Shown here piece by piece: positions 1 through 11,329 of a stretch of 64,000 nt of DNA. Made by a program: the position numbers and the translations under genes. Source of the stretch: Albugo candida. Lineage: Eukaryota; Oomycota; Peronosporomycetes; Albuginales; Albuginaceae. The stretch lies in contig CAJNAR010000184.1 of the NCBI GenBank assembly GCA_905220665.1, positions 62,001 to 126,000 of the forward strand. The letters are read 5' to 3'. Position 1 is the first letter of the stretch. Each line of letters opens with the position of its first letter. Under the pieces are notes generated by a model. The model was not told the origin of the DNA, ran no database searches, and saw only the letters and a list, made by a program, of their open reading frames with translations.

Positions 1-690
1 CCTCAGCATCACTGATACACATTCAGTCAATCGTGGTATCACTGTTATGGTTGGCGCGATGCACACTACCGAACATTGCGTATGCGGTTCACCAAGCTAC
101 GCGTCGAGCCCATGCTCCTATGATAAGCGAGTGGCACTTGAGCAAAGGAATTGCCAGGTATTTGGAAGGAACCAAAAACTTCAAGTTTCAGCTTGGACAG
201 AAACAGGCTAAGCAAATCACTACTGTGCAACTTTCAAGCGCAAGCGATGCGGACTTTGCAGGGGACAAGATTAGATGCAAGTCGATAAGCGGAACGATCT
301 TTCGTGTGGGTGACATGATAGTGGGCTAGACGTGCTGGAAGCAAGCCTCAGTATCGCAATCGAATATGGAAGCGAAGTTCGCGTCGTCTTCACATGCCGG
401 TCAACAGCTCCTGGTATTACGTGAGCTAATTGTTGAACTGGGGATTAACATGGAATTACCTATGCAGACGGAGAAAGACAATTCAGCAGCTATCCGACAG
501 ATGGAAAACAAAGAATGTTCGACGCGAGCCAAGCATATCGACATTTAGCTCAAGTTCATCAAAGATTGTGCTAAACGGGGCATCGCAAAGCCATGTTATG
601 TGCTCACCGGAGAGATGGCAGCTGACTTGCTTACGAAGACATTTAGCGCTGTTCGACTATAACAATTGATGGGGCTATGTTCGCTGATAC
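1..690 (+). mobile_element. Copia (Ty1/TNT1-type) retrotransposon, 3' end of pol, degenerate
   Basis: The frame open from the window edge to 329 reads as the end of a Copia reverse transcriptase (SLLWLARCT, then HQATRRAHAP and ARYLEGT), followed by the RNase H start SDADFAGDK with KSISGT. A stop at 327-329 interrupts it. The same RNase H continues as SVSQSNMEAKFASSSHAGQQ and, after 366, as RAKHIDI. A last piece near 590-650 reads as the usual Copia C-terminus (ADLLTKTF). The element enters from outside the window and ends near 690; no LTR could be delimited. At least two stops and a frame change make it inactive. The family assignment is firm, the right end approximate. Confidence 0.85.
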
Positions 691-969
691 GCGAAACTAG
701 TAAGGATCAGGACATGAATTTGGGTAACAAACACACGGCGCCGTGAGGAAGGAGTGGTGGAAAGTAACGACTCCACATTGCCATCCGCCGGGCGTTTTGG
801 GGAAACGATCCAAGAATCTAAATAGTGGTTTCGTATACCTTCCGCTGGGACTGTCCCGACGCGGTGATTTTGTAATTAAGTAGACCGTAGAAAGAGAAAC
901 TAACAGTCATGAATAATATACTTACTTCTATTTTCCCTACCTTCAGTGAAGAAAATTTTCATTCTGTGC
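691..969. other. Stretch without recognisable gene
   Basis: Sequence between the Copia pol remnant and the duplicated secreted-protein locus. I see no open frame with family signatures. It may include the Copia 3' untranslated part or LTR, which I could not prove without the second LTR. Confidence 0.4.
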
Positions 970-1725
970 GGCATTCACGACAATCGCAAAATAGCGGACT
1001 ATGAAACTTCTATCCAAATGAGCGCATATCTGGACAGCTATCACCTTAGACTTTGGCATATTAATTTCTTCAAATAGGGATAAAAATCCTGCGGATCGCG
1101 AGTCTGTAAGGTCGAAAAATGCTCTCTTCCATCAAGCAAGCCGTTTCAAAAGCTGAATATGAGCTTGGCTGAGATTCTCAACTGGATAAACCCAAAAATA
1201 GAAGAAAAATCACAGTATCAAACATCTATATGTGTAACCTGCATATCAAGTACAAGGTTTGCTTCCATGCTACAAAGTACGTGTTCGACACTCTGGAAAC
1301 GTTGCCTACATGTTTACACGCGAGACGTGCATCCTTACGTATTTACTTACTCAGATAAAATTCAATTCTAATTTAGAAAATCTGTCCGTCAAACCAGGCT
1401 GAGAATACGATTACGGTATCGTACACCTATGTGTCCCAACTGCATGTTTACGTTCAGGTTTGCTTCCATGCTTACAAAGTACGTGATCGGTAGTCGACTG
1501 CGCTACCAACTTGTCTACGCTGCGAGGCGTGCAACTTTTGTTTTGTAAAATACCCATATAGGTAGAGCCTACCCAAGTCGAACATGCATTTGAGCAGAAC
1601 TCACAACTCAACGATAGGAATAACATAAGATGTGCTCTTCCATATATTGTGTGGTGGTGGACTGAACCATGATAAATTCAGCTAAAAGGTTATCACAATC
1701 TAATAATACATCCTCGGAAAACACA

Positions 1726-2775
1726 ATGAAGATCTACTTGGCACTTTCGTGCTGCACTGCTTTGCTTGGAGTCTTACCAGCATATTGCCATCACGTCGAC
1801 GGATACAGCATGTGGTTCCACTGTTCCTTTTACGAAAATGTAAGCTTGAGGAAGTGTGGGCCAAGTGTCAGAATAACAAAGATAATTCAGCATGGATATC
1901 TCATGCAATTTTATATGGAAGAGGACAGTGATGCCACACCTCCGTTGTCGCGATGCCTGCCTGAAACGCCAATAAGAGAAAAAAGCCATATCGACCGAAT
2001 CATAGGAAAATTCTTGTATCGAATAGTATTATCTGGCGATTGTTATAGTTATGACGTGATGAAGCACTACAATCCAGAAGTCAAAGTAAGCGCGAAGTAT
2101 ACCTATGACCACACTATAGCAGGTTGTTGGAAAATATCTACGAAGCTCATGGAGAATTTACAGGATAACAGGAAGCTGACGTACTGGGAAGACGATCAAA
2201 TGACTCTTGATCCTGACAAATTCTTAGAATTGGCTCCAAAAGGAACCTATTCATTCACGCAGCATGGTGACTACATTCGTATAAATTACGATCTGGATGC
2301 TTCAAAGATCGGTGGTCAAGGTAGCGATTTCAAGCCTGAGGACGATCTTCGTATTTCTAATATCAAAGCGGGTGAAGCAGAATACTCCGAACAAAAGGTA
2401 CATATACGTCTCGCTGATTATGTAACCAAACTACCAGCGAAACCTTATGAAATGTTCATAGAATGGCTCCAAACGAAGTATATCATAAATCACAGATATG
2501 GTACGTTAGAAGAACGTGGTGACGCCTCCTCCGCCAATCAATTCTTGATCACAATTCCTGGTAACCCGCCCGAAGATGTATACCCTTTCGTCGATTGGGA
2601 CGACGCTTCATTGCAAATCGTTCCTAGCGATAGTGAACACTGGGTGCTGAACCATCGGTATTTGAAGGTGTTCAATATCAACATAAGCACACATGGTGAC
2701 ACAAAAACGTATAACATAACCCATCGTAATAGGCTAGCGAATTTCAAGGCTGGCAATATATCGATTGATGGTTAG
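1726..2775 (+). CDS. Secreted protein of unknown function, effector candidate
   Basis: A 349-residue protein from the ATG at 1726. The frame is open from an earlier ATG at 1669, but only the later start puts a signal peptide at the N-terminus: MKIYLALSCCTALLGV, then LPAYC at the likely cleavage region, residues 1-21. No membrane segment follows. The mature part is hydrophilic, rich in Tyr, Asp and Lys, has few cysteines, and carries N-glycosylation sequons (NVS, NIS, NIT, NIS). I recognise no domain and find no RXLR motif or CX2CX5G motif. Sequence just downstream looks like a continuation in other frames (2776-3194), so this may be a C-terminally shortened product, or splicing may be missed. 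The locus exists a second time as a ruined copy at 11.7-13.2 kb. Secretion is well supported; an effector role is inference. Confidence 0.6.
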   Translation: MKIYLALSCCTALLGVLPAYCHHVDGYSMWFHCSFYENVSLRKCGPSVRITKIIQHGYLMQFYMEEDSDATPPLSRCLPETPIREKSHIDRIIGKFLYRIVLSGDCYSYDVMKHYNPEVKVSAKYTYDHTIAGCWKISTKLMENLQDNRKLTYWEDDQMTLDPDKFLELAPKGTYSFTQHGDYIRINYDLDASKIGGQGSDFKPEDDLRISNIKAGEAEYSEQKVHIRLADYVTKLPAKPYEMFIEWLQTKYIINHRYGTLEERGDASSANQFLITIPGNPPEDVYPFVDWDDASLQIVPSDSEHWVLNHRYLKVFNINISTHGDTKTYNITHRNRLANFKAGNISIDG

Positions 2776-3194
2776 CACATACCTTCGTTATAAAATATAT
2801 AATGCTTTTACCAATCCAAGATTTGACTTTTCCAGTGCCCAGATTGCTTCGTACGCCGAGCAATATTCTCAAATCTACCTGGAAGCAAACATGCATCGAT
2901 CAGTAGACAGTCTTGTAAATCTGCTACTTCTTACCGTTGACACGAAAAACTCAACGTTTGTAGTCTTCATTGATTATCTTGGTGGTCGTCGACAGTATTA
3001 CAAAGGACTTGAGCGGGATAGGCAGCGTCAAGTCTGGATACAAAGTAATTGAGCCGTTGATGGAAGCGCTTACTGTCGTCTTCCATAAGACCGATCGCTC
3101 TGCAAATTATTTTGCCGTACGCATCCGCGTCATTCTTCGAAATCAGTCGATTCGACTCGATAGACAGAATCCATCAGGACACTTCGAGCGTTAA
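2776..3194 (+). pseudogene. Possible frameshifted continuation of the secreted-protein gene
   Basis: Right after the stop at 2775, the +2 frame is open to 3052 (STYLRYKIYNAF, then SYAEQYSQIYLEAN) and the third frame carries on to 3194 (VIEPLMEALTVVFHKTDRS). Composition resembles the upstream protein. The homologous sequence in copy 2 (about 12950-13190) is also conserved, which suggests the ancestral gene extended to here. Either two frameshifts shortened the gene, or an intron was missed; a GT-AG intron from 2772 to 2820 was tried and gives the wrong phase. No independent function is claimed. Confidence 0.35.
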
Positions 3195-4130
3195 GCTCAC
3201 CTATTACTCCGGCAGGTTTGGAAACTAAAAAAGTTGATCGCTTTACATGTGAGAAGCAAACGAAGCGTTGCAATGGGTTCGAGTGACATCAAGCATATCT
3301 GCTGTTCAACAAGGGCGTATTTTAAATTGATTCACAAACCATTGTTTCCATCGCAAACATGAAGATACGACAAAGTTATACTCCAAGGTCACACTGGCGG
3401 TGGGGTGGAAGTAAGTTGTCAAGAGGTCCACATTGAGGATGATTTGAGTTTCAAAGGAGATGCTTGAAACAGCAACGTGACATGGAATACGGACGAGAAA
3501 AATGCGAAAACTTCAGTTGGGTTTTTAGACTACTACTCAGCTTAGTTGCATTTTTTTTCGTCGACTATGCCAGCTGCATTTGAAGATCATGTAGGAATCT
3601 GATTACGCGCACTTGATGCTAGTGAGAAAATGTGGAGGAGCTCAAGGCAGTAAATCATAGGGACGGCTTCCTACTTGGCTCATAACAAAGAATGTAAGGG
3701 GTCATTGTCAAGCGCAAACTTCATTGCGCAAAAGTAACTTTGTCTTGCTTTCGTGGATAAGGCTCATGCTTTAAACGTCCAGGACATGAAGAGTAATAGT
3801 ACTTGATGTTGGGTGGTGAGCGAAGATGGTTGTGTTTCAGGAAAATGCCAAAATTGAGGGTTTTTTAGAAAATTAAATCTCTAAGCAATCGTTAGACCAA
3901 GAACCAAGTGCGACTAAAACGACTGAAAGCCTGGAGCGCATTCTTGAGTCATTCCAACACTCGAACGTGTCAATCGCGAAAAAAGTCCGAATCGCCACCT
4001 TATTAAAGAATCCGCAATCGTCACCTTGCTGGAATAGGTCAAATTCTAATCGTAAGCATATTGTCACGTCGATGAGGAACAACTTCGTATTGATGCAAAA
4101 AAGACTTCCATACAAGAATGATCTATCGTA

Positions 4131-7100
4131 GAAAAAGCATAGAAACAAGTGCGTATCCCTAAGCATTCGTCGACAGACAACTTTCTCGCGTGCTGATAGA
4201 TCGTTCGGGAATGCAGGCATAATATCGCGGATGTGTCTGTCATGTAGAATAGAAAAAAGTTACAAAGGATGAATCACGAAAATGGGCCAAAAGAGAGCTT
4301 GTTCTCATTCTTTTGATTTGTGATATTTGCAACGTCCCAACACGTGAATCATAGATACAAGACTGCCTCTGTGCGCTTGATAAAGAGCATATTGCCCAGT
4401 AACAGAAATCCCCTCCTATCGGATCAAAATAACACCATTGCTTCATTTCTAAAACCATATAAAACGCCTTCACGTTAATAATTCCGAGCATTCTGATTGA
4501 TGCAAGCAGGTGAGCGCAGTCCGAAATTGCATATTTTGGAAATGTTATCGTCGGTCGATGACATATTCTCTAACGATTAATCGCAATATGCGTACAAACA
4601 TCTTCCAAAAGTATCGTGAATCACCCACTGTATCTAGTCTAACTCCCATGCTTGTTCCAAGTTCAGCGTTTGACTGGATCACATTGGAAAGCTCTCTCCG
4701 GGTATAGTACTTCAATACGATTTGAGGTGCCCATAACGCCCGATTCTTCCAACTAACGGATAACATTTCGATGCCCACATCCGTATTTTTCAAGCCTAAT
4801 TTTTCTCGATACCTTTTCTGCTTATTAAGCGCCACTAAGTCTTGATTCGAAATACCGCTATACGTTGGCGTCTATTTCTTTTGCACTGTGTGTAGTATTC
4901 GGTTGCCTAATCGGTTTCAAGTCAACAGGTTTAGTGAGTCGATATCGATACGTTATTCACGCAGAATGTAATTTCAGGAAAAAAGGAATGATTTTTTTCA
5001 TCTGTAAATCCTTCTTCAATCGTTTAGAGCCCTAGATGCTAGTGAAGCCATCGTCACATTCCACAAAAAAAAATCTGACTACTTCAGAAACTGCTACTTA
5101 AGAGAAAAAGTCGCACAAGAAATCAGACTGCATCGATCGTCGAGTCGTTGACCCATTCCAACGTTCTGAATATTTCTCGTCCATATTTATCACGCGATTA
5201 TGAGAAGGTGGTTACATCACAGAATACCTCTCAGGACGGACAGAATTTTTACGCAATCTAGGAATTTTGTTCACGTGGATCTCCGGCTGAGCCAAGCAGA
5301 CATCAAGAGTTTTGGCTGGATTTTGATCGAGAGAAGCTTAAAAGTATGTTTGCCGTTTACGAGTTGCCTTGCTGTTCCTTAAATGAGCCATCAAGACTCG
5401 AAATTCGCTAATGTGCTACTTAGTTCGGTTTATCAAGCAAAAATATCAAACTTTGGGCTGGTGACCAGCATCTTGTACGATGTGTATTTCTGTACTCGAT
5501 ACTAATGTTTCACATGCAAGGATTACCATTCTACATTTTGCGGAAGGTATTTCAGTATTGGGGATTCTAGTAAGACGATTGGACGAATTAAACTAAGAGC
5601 AAATGGACATTTGGTCCCTTGAAAAGATGCTTCATGGCTTGCTTCGGCAAAACTTAATTCCGACAGAAAGATGGTTGGGTTATAAAATTGAATTAGGGCT
5701 CTCCTCAAGGAGCTCATCAACCATGTGTGTAGTGAAACGAACACCAGTTCCCTTATTTGAGGAGTTGTCCTCTGGAGCAGCAGATATGGTTCTCGGCTAA
5801 CTGCATTCTGTCCGTAATCTGATGTCAACTTTTGAATGATGGATGCGGACTTGGAACAAGCATATTGCAATGAAGCTACTTATAGCGTGAGAAGTGTTAC
5901 GTCACGTCATTTTAGGCTGTAAGCACTCGATGAAGAAGAAATGAAAATCAATATGTGACCCCGAAGAGTCACCCGAAATTATCAACTAAATGCAGTACAG
6001 AAAATTATTCTGTCGCCACCTAAGGCATCATCAACCAGCATGATCGGCGAATCTGATTACTAGTGGGGTATATTTATGGATACTAGCGATGAAATTTTCA
6101 AGTTCGACTTCCATATTCCGAAAACAACGAGATAAGAATCCATAGACACGCAATCAGTGCGAGGCAGCATCACGACAATAGCGAAAATGAGGCATTTGGA
6201 TGATAGGGTGGCATCGGATCCTATCAAATACTAAGAACATCGAGGATGAGGCGGTGTCTCGAATCATCATCAGAGCCGATATTCAAGGTGGCCGAAGTCC
6301 TGGGGTCCGTGTGCAAGGAGAACTTTCGTGCTACACTTACTTTAAGGATTGATGGAGTGAAAGTTCACGGCGTTTTTATCTGCGCCTCTCGCCTAGCCTC
6401 AATCATTTACATCATCTGACCATAGACGTTGTGTACGACCAGCAAAATAGTTATGGGCATTCCGAGTCTCCATTTCTTGCATTTGAAAAAAACCATCCAG
6501 TCGCAACGTACTCGAAAATTTATATTCGAATTCGTCTTTCGTATCGTATAAAACCGCGCTACTTAGGATATGCCTCTGGTTCACTGTATAAGCTCTTATC
6601 TTTCATGGATGGTAGGTTGCCGAAGCGTTTGTAAGTTGTGCAGTTCTGTCCAGATGGTTGCTTTACCTTGTTGCGACAAAAATATGGAAGAGGAATTCGC
6701 TAATTGGAACTCGTTGCAGGTTAATCTGAAGATGTTGAATGAATTGATGCAAAGGCTGAAGGCAAGTGCAAACTTTCCGAGATAGGAAGAGCATAGCTTG
6801 AGTGAAATCAGGTACCTAGACATCGCTTTCTTTGATCTCTTCTCTAGCTCAGTCCCCATTCTAACGAGCTACCATTCCGACAAGACTACTAATCGAACTG
6901 GGATAAATTTATCTTCAAAGTTTTGAGTTCTCTGAGGACGGCGAGCAACAAACTTCAGCGTCGTTGATCATTTTGCCAACGAAAAGCAAACGAAAACCTC
7001 AAGCTGTTCCTCAGTTTCTTAAGCTCTTCTAAGCGAAAAGAGTACTTAACAAACAGTGGAAAAAGTCAGCATTGAATTGTGCTTAGTCAGCTGTATCAAA

Positions 7101-10100
7101 TAGTAGAAGCGTGTGAATTCAATGCACTCGAAATTTTTCGTTTCTTTACTCCGCGACAAAATTCCACTTGCGTATTGATCACGTCGTACTAGACGGTTGG
7201 AACATTTCCGTAGTTCGAGTACTTAAGGCTACGCAATACTCCATCTGGTATATATCTCATAGCTATTCACAACCCGGAAGCAGTGGTTTGAACTCAGATT
7301 TGATACTTTTCAAAACGGTAGCCTGTTTGGTTGGAATAATGGATGCTTGCATGACCTGGTATCTATTTACAACGCGCGGGCAAATCCTTTTAGCATGAAT
7401 GACGCTAGCGATCGCTTCTCACAAGAACGATATGTCAACTATGTGTGTCAACTATCAATGCCCACAAAAGCCGATATCGCTCCGCTAAGCCACTGCTTTT
7501 GATGTCAAAGTTGGGTACTGCACAAAATCGTCCATGTGACGGATTCATAGCCTAATATCATACTTTATCAGTCAACGGTATCGCGTTCGTCGGATTGAAT
7601 TGGCATTTGCGAACCTGGAGATCATCTCTTGGCTACTATTTTCAGGTCTCCCTGGCTGAAAGCTTAGCTGGTCCGTGTTCCGCGCATTCGGACGAGATAT
7701 TGAGGCACTTGCACGGATTAAAGTGGACACTAGACGCTGCGCGAACCGGGACCGTTCTTTTGTCGGAGCTACCATGGATTTCGAAAGAGGCAGTAAGACT
7801 TTATCAATCGAAAGACACTAAGTTCTTACCATGTGTTTCCCAACAACGCAATATATATTCCTAATCATTCCCCGCGCTCTTGGCAATGCTGTAGGCATAA
7901 TCTCAAAGAGAGGTGAATAAGGGCACCAAATACCACTCAAAGATACAAACATCAAACTTAAAGTGAAGCCTAGTTCATCAGCAATACTTGACGATAGCAC
8001 TGCATTGAAAGACGCGAGATGGATCGCAACTCAAGCCAGTCAACATTTATTGAGCCTGTGCCGTCCTTCAATGCACAGCACGTGAGAGTTCTTCAGAAGC
8101 ATTCTCAGTAGCGCGTGCTTCGTTTCCGATGATAACACGCTTGTAACGTCTATTGAGTAGTGCATGTGCAAAGCGTTGAGGATTTGATACCACGGTATAT
8201 AAAGGCGATCGATATTATTTTGTACAATTCGCATCTTCCCATCTTTCTGAGACTCACGAGCCAGAAATCTTCACGTACGTCAGAAAGCCGTTATTAATAC
8301 GGGGCAAAATAAGTTTGTGGATTACGGAATTACCCGAACGAGTGTTTGATTTCTCAGAAGCTTGCAGCAACGCATCAGAAATCATTGGTCATTTGACTGC
8401 TACCTGAAAGCCGGTACTTTTGTGAAATGCACGATAATCTTGAAGGATCGGGATTTATACATATATGTGCGTTTTTGTTCCCACCGTTGGAACTGACAGC
8501 TCATAGAAATCTTCAGAAATACCCAAATTGCCGTGTTTATTTTGCAATGCATGGCTTCCATCCGTCACATATAGCTGCTGATTTGCGTATCGCAGCAGAA
8601 AGACGAAAGCGTGTCTCGGGAAAAAGAAAAGGTGAAGTGACCACCGACTCGGATGCATGGATCTCACGCGGTCGCAAAAGGCAATTATCAATTCTCGTCG
8701 TGTCACTGTCCACTATCTTTGTTCTGCTTTTTTTTGGTCTGCTTTTTTTTGGTCTGCTTTTAATATTTTTTGGATGTACGGTAAGCGAAAAGACGGACGC
8801 CGCGTTCCTTGTGATATTCCATCGATTCGGTGCTCAAATTTGTATCTAAATCCTAATTCAAATGAAAACATTGGAGACTCTGCATCATATCGATGGCTAC
8901 GATCAGGATACAGCGATACGCGCATTTCATTCATATCGACATTGTTGACGAAGTTGAATCGGTACATTGTCAGTGGGATTTTGCACTCGGATGACATTGC
9001 CAAAATCTCATAAACCGTCTGAGCTCCAAAACGTTAATGACAAAACTCTTCAAGTACGCTGTCGTCGTAGAAGAGGGCTTTTCGACGTCGAGAATACCAC
9101 CATTTGAAGCGACAGAGCAAGAGTCTTCTCAGCAAAGGTCAAATTGGATAAGTGGGACATTGAAATAAATCGCTTTCTGGACTCTCTCTCAATTTTGGTG
9201 TCGCTTTCAAGAAATAGAAACCCTACATCAGCTACTCGAGCAGCTTGAAGAGCTCGTCTTAATTCGGTTGTAGATGTGTAATTATCCCGCAGACATTAGC
9301 ATGAATCGAATTATTTCGTTCGTCTAATGGTCGAATGGATTTCAAGCGGCTTTGGACACAACGCACTTGGTCTTAATCACCAATGGTTACCCATGTGCCC
9401 GCGTGCCCGCTTCTCCTCATCAAATGTGGTCCGTTGAAAGCCACTCGAGCACATCACCGTATAGGTAGTGTACTTCCATGATTCTGAAGCAACACAACGG
9501 ATATATTCGTGCGAGATCCATGTTTTTTTATCGTTTTGTGTGTCCTGACATCTTCAGATGTAATGTGTGGCTAGTTAGCGATGGGATCGAAGAGGCGGGT
9601 TTCAACTCTCAATTGTAGCGTGCATCCAGCATCTATATCGACTTCAGCGGAGAAACTCGTAATATTAGCAATTTTTTATCTCATCCCCAGTGAGCTTTCC
9701 GTTGCCTATATCAACTTCCGATCAAATTGCAATCTTAGCCACTTCACATAGCTTATTTGTTGTGGCCTTTCAAAATTCCTTAAATTTTCGTGTATGGCTC
9801 GGGCTGGACCCTTAACACCCAACTTGATCGCGAAGCAATCCATGAAGCCACGTATTTACACAAATTACGACAATATCTAAAGTATGTTAAGAGCACATAA
9901 TTAACTTTGCATTCCCGTAGAAAAGAGACTTCGACAAGATGAAAAGAACGCGTCAGCAAAGTCGTAAGCAGATACAATTGCATGAAATTGAGTCCTATCA
10001 GTTCCACCATAATACTAGTATGAGTACACCACGTAATGCTTCAGTGTCAAAACTGCTTGTAGAAATCGCCTGTCTTGAAATTCTTGGTATCCGATCGTAA

Positions 10101-11329
10101 ACGCAAGACATAGCTTGCATTCGCAAAGGATCTTCCGATGATTCCCATTTCTCTACCCCGTCGCTAATAGTCATGGATATTAATACTGATGTTGACGCAC
10201 CACCAATCCAGACGGATATGCGGTAGATTATTGTAACTCTCATAACTCTCAATAGCACCTTCTTGCCACAATGCCGTAACTCTACTCCAATCACTGGTGC
10301 CCTTTTTTAAGCTTCATTTGGATCAAAAATGGCTACTAAACTTGCGTAAAGTTGTGCAATAGGTCCCACATCAGTCTGAGCCTAGTGTATGCAATTTAAC
10401 CTCATTGTTTTTAGTCACCTGATGCGTCCACCGATTTCATGACTAGCTGCTCTAGCCTTCAGCATTCGCATTTTCTCTTCGAGTTGCAGTGGTTGCAATA
10501 AATTTCTGACGTGATGCGTAAAGTAAGCAAAGGGACATTTACAAGACAGAACTTAATCGAAGGGTTACTCGCAAGCATGATATGTGACGACGGGATTGAT
10601 CTCAGCATGGAGGCAGTGGCTGCAACCGAAAATACTCTCATCTACAGAAGAGTTTCAGATTGTATTTACGACAAATGAAATCGATGCGCATTGAAAAGCT
10701 GACATACCTAAAAACTTTTTGGTACAGCTGTATGAGTGTTCTTCACGCCAGCATGTATGGAGATACATGGCTTTTCATGAAAAGCGCTCCCATACCATCT
10801 CTAGCGACCATACTGATACCACGTATCTCAAGAAATCAAAGGATACACGAAAAACAGCCATAATGCAACTCAGAATGCTTGACTACATGCATCTTACGGA
10901 CACGTTGGATGCACGCTGTCCTCTATATAGTCAGACAGAGAAATATTGATGAATTCCACTACTGTTGCTAAACGAAAAGTCACAAGAACGTTGGCATCTT
11001 GCATGTGTACATTTGCTCGATTCTGTCACGCAATGATTGCTGTCTTCACGGTTGCAGGGCAGAATCGAGTCCATTTGGCATTGTAGGGATAAGGATAGAG
11101 ACGTTTTGTCAGGTCTCCTGCTTCGACAAGGTATTACTGTCGGTCATATTTGCATTAGGCGCTACACAAAAGTAGTCTTCGTGTAGAAACCAGTCACAAA
11201 GATACTGAAAAGATACCTTGGGATGGCGATACTTTATTTACAGTAAAATCTGACGATGTACTTCAAATTATATCCGGCTTCCGATCAATTGAGACGTAAG
11301 CAGCATCGCATGGTCGGTACATGTCAGCA
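4131..11329. other. 7-kb stretch without a supported gene
   Basis: Only short frames (under about 140 codons) occur, on both strands, with no signal peptide plus domain, no transposon signature and no consistent splice pattern that I could assemble. The longest frame, 8427-8849 (+), has a hydrophobic stretch that is merely the translation of a T-rich 15-bp tandem repeat. The stretch separates the two copies of the duplicated secreted-protein locus and may contain further decayed copies too diverged to see by eye. Confidence 0.4.
8722..8761. repeat. Short tandem repeat, 15-bp unit, about 2.7 copies
   Basis: The unit 'tctgcttttttttgg' is repeated almost perfectly. It is T-rich on the plus strand. 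Translated, it gives a hydrophobic FFGLLFFGLL run on one strand and a KKADQKKADQ run on the other, both artefacts of the repeat. Confidence 0.8.

Larger units (their letters stand above)
970..4130. repeat. Segmental duplication, copy 1 (direct, partner at 11.3-13.7 kb)
   Basis: Many short matches occur in the same order in 11330-13720. 'cggactatgaa', 'tctggacagc' and 'aggtcgaaaaatgct' near 1000-1125 match 11343-11470. 'taacataag' with 'ccatatattgt' near 1620-1650 matches 11690-11718. 'cagtcgattcgact' at 3144-3157 matches 13104-13117. 'agagtaat' near 3790 matches 13540, and the region near 4070-4110 matches 13670-13710. The copies are clearly homologous but diverged by substitutions and indels; copy 2 is about 0.8 kb shorter. 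Copy 1 carries the intact secreted-protein frame. Boundaries are approximate. Confidence 0.75.

Noticed and set aside
1669..1725. Upstream ATG as the start of the secreted protein
   Set aside because: It would place 19 polar residues before the signal peptide; the ATG at 1726 gives a standard secretion signal.
2772..2820. GT-AG intron linking the secreted protein to downstream frames
   Set aside because: The phase does not match the protein-like downstream frame; a frameshift explanation fits equally well.
8427..8849. 140-codon frame as a membrane protein gene
   Set aside because: Its hydrophobic stretch is the translation of a T-rich tandem repeat; no other support.
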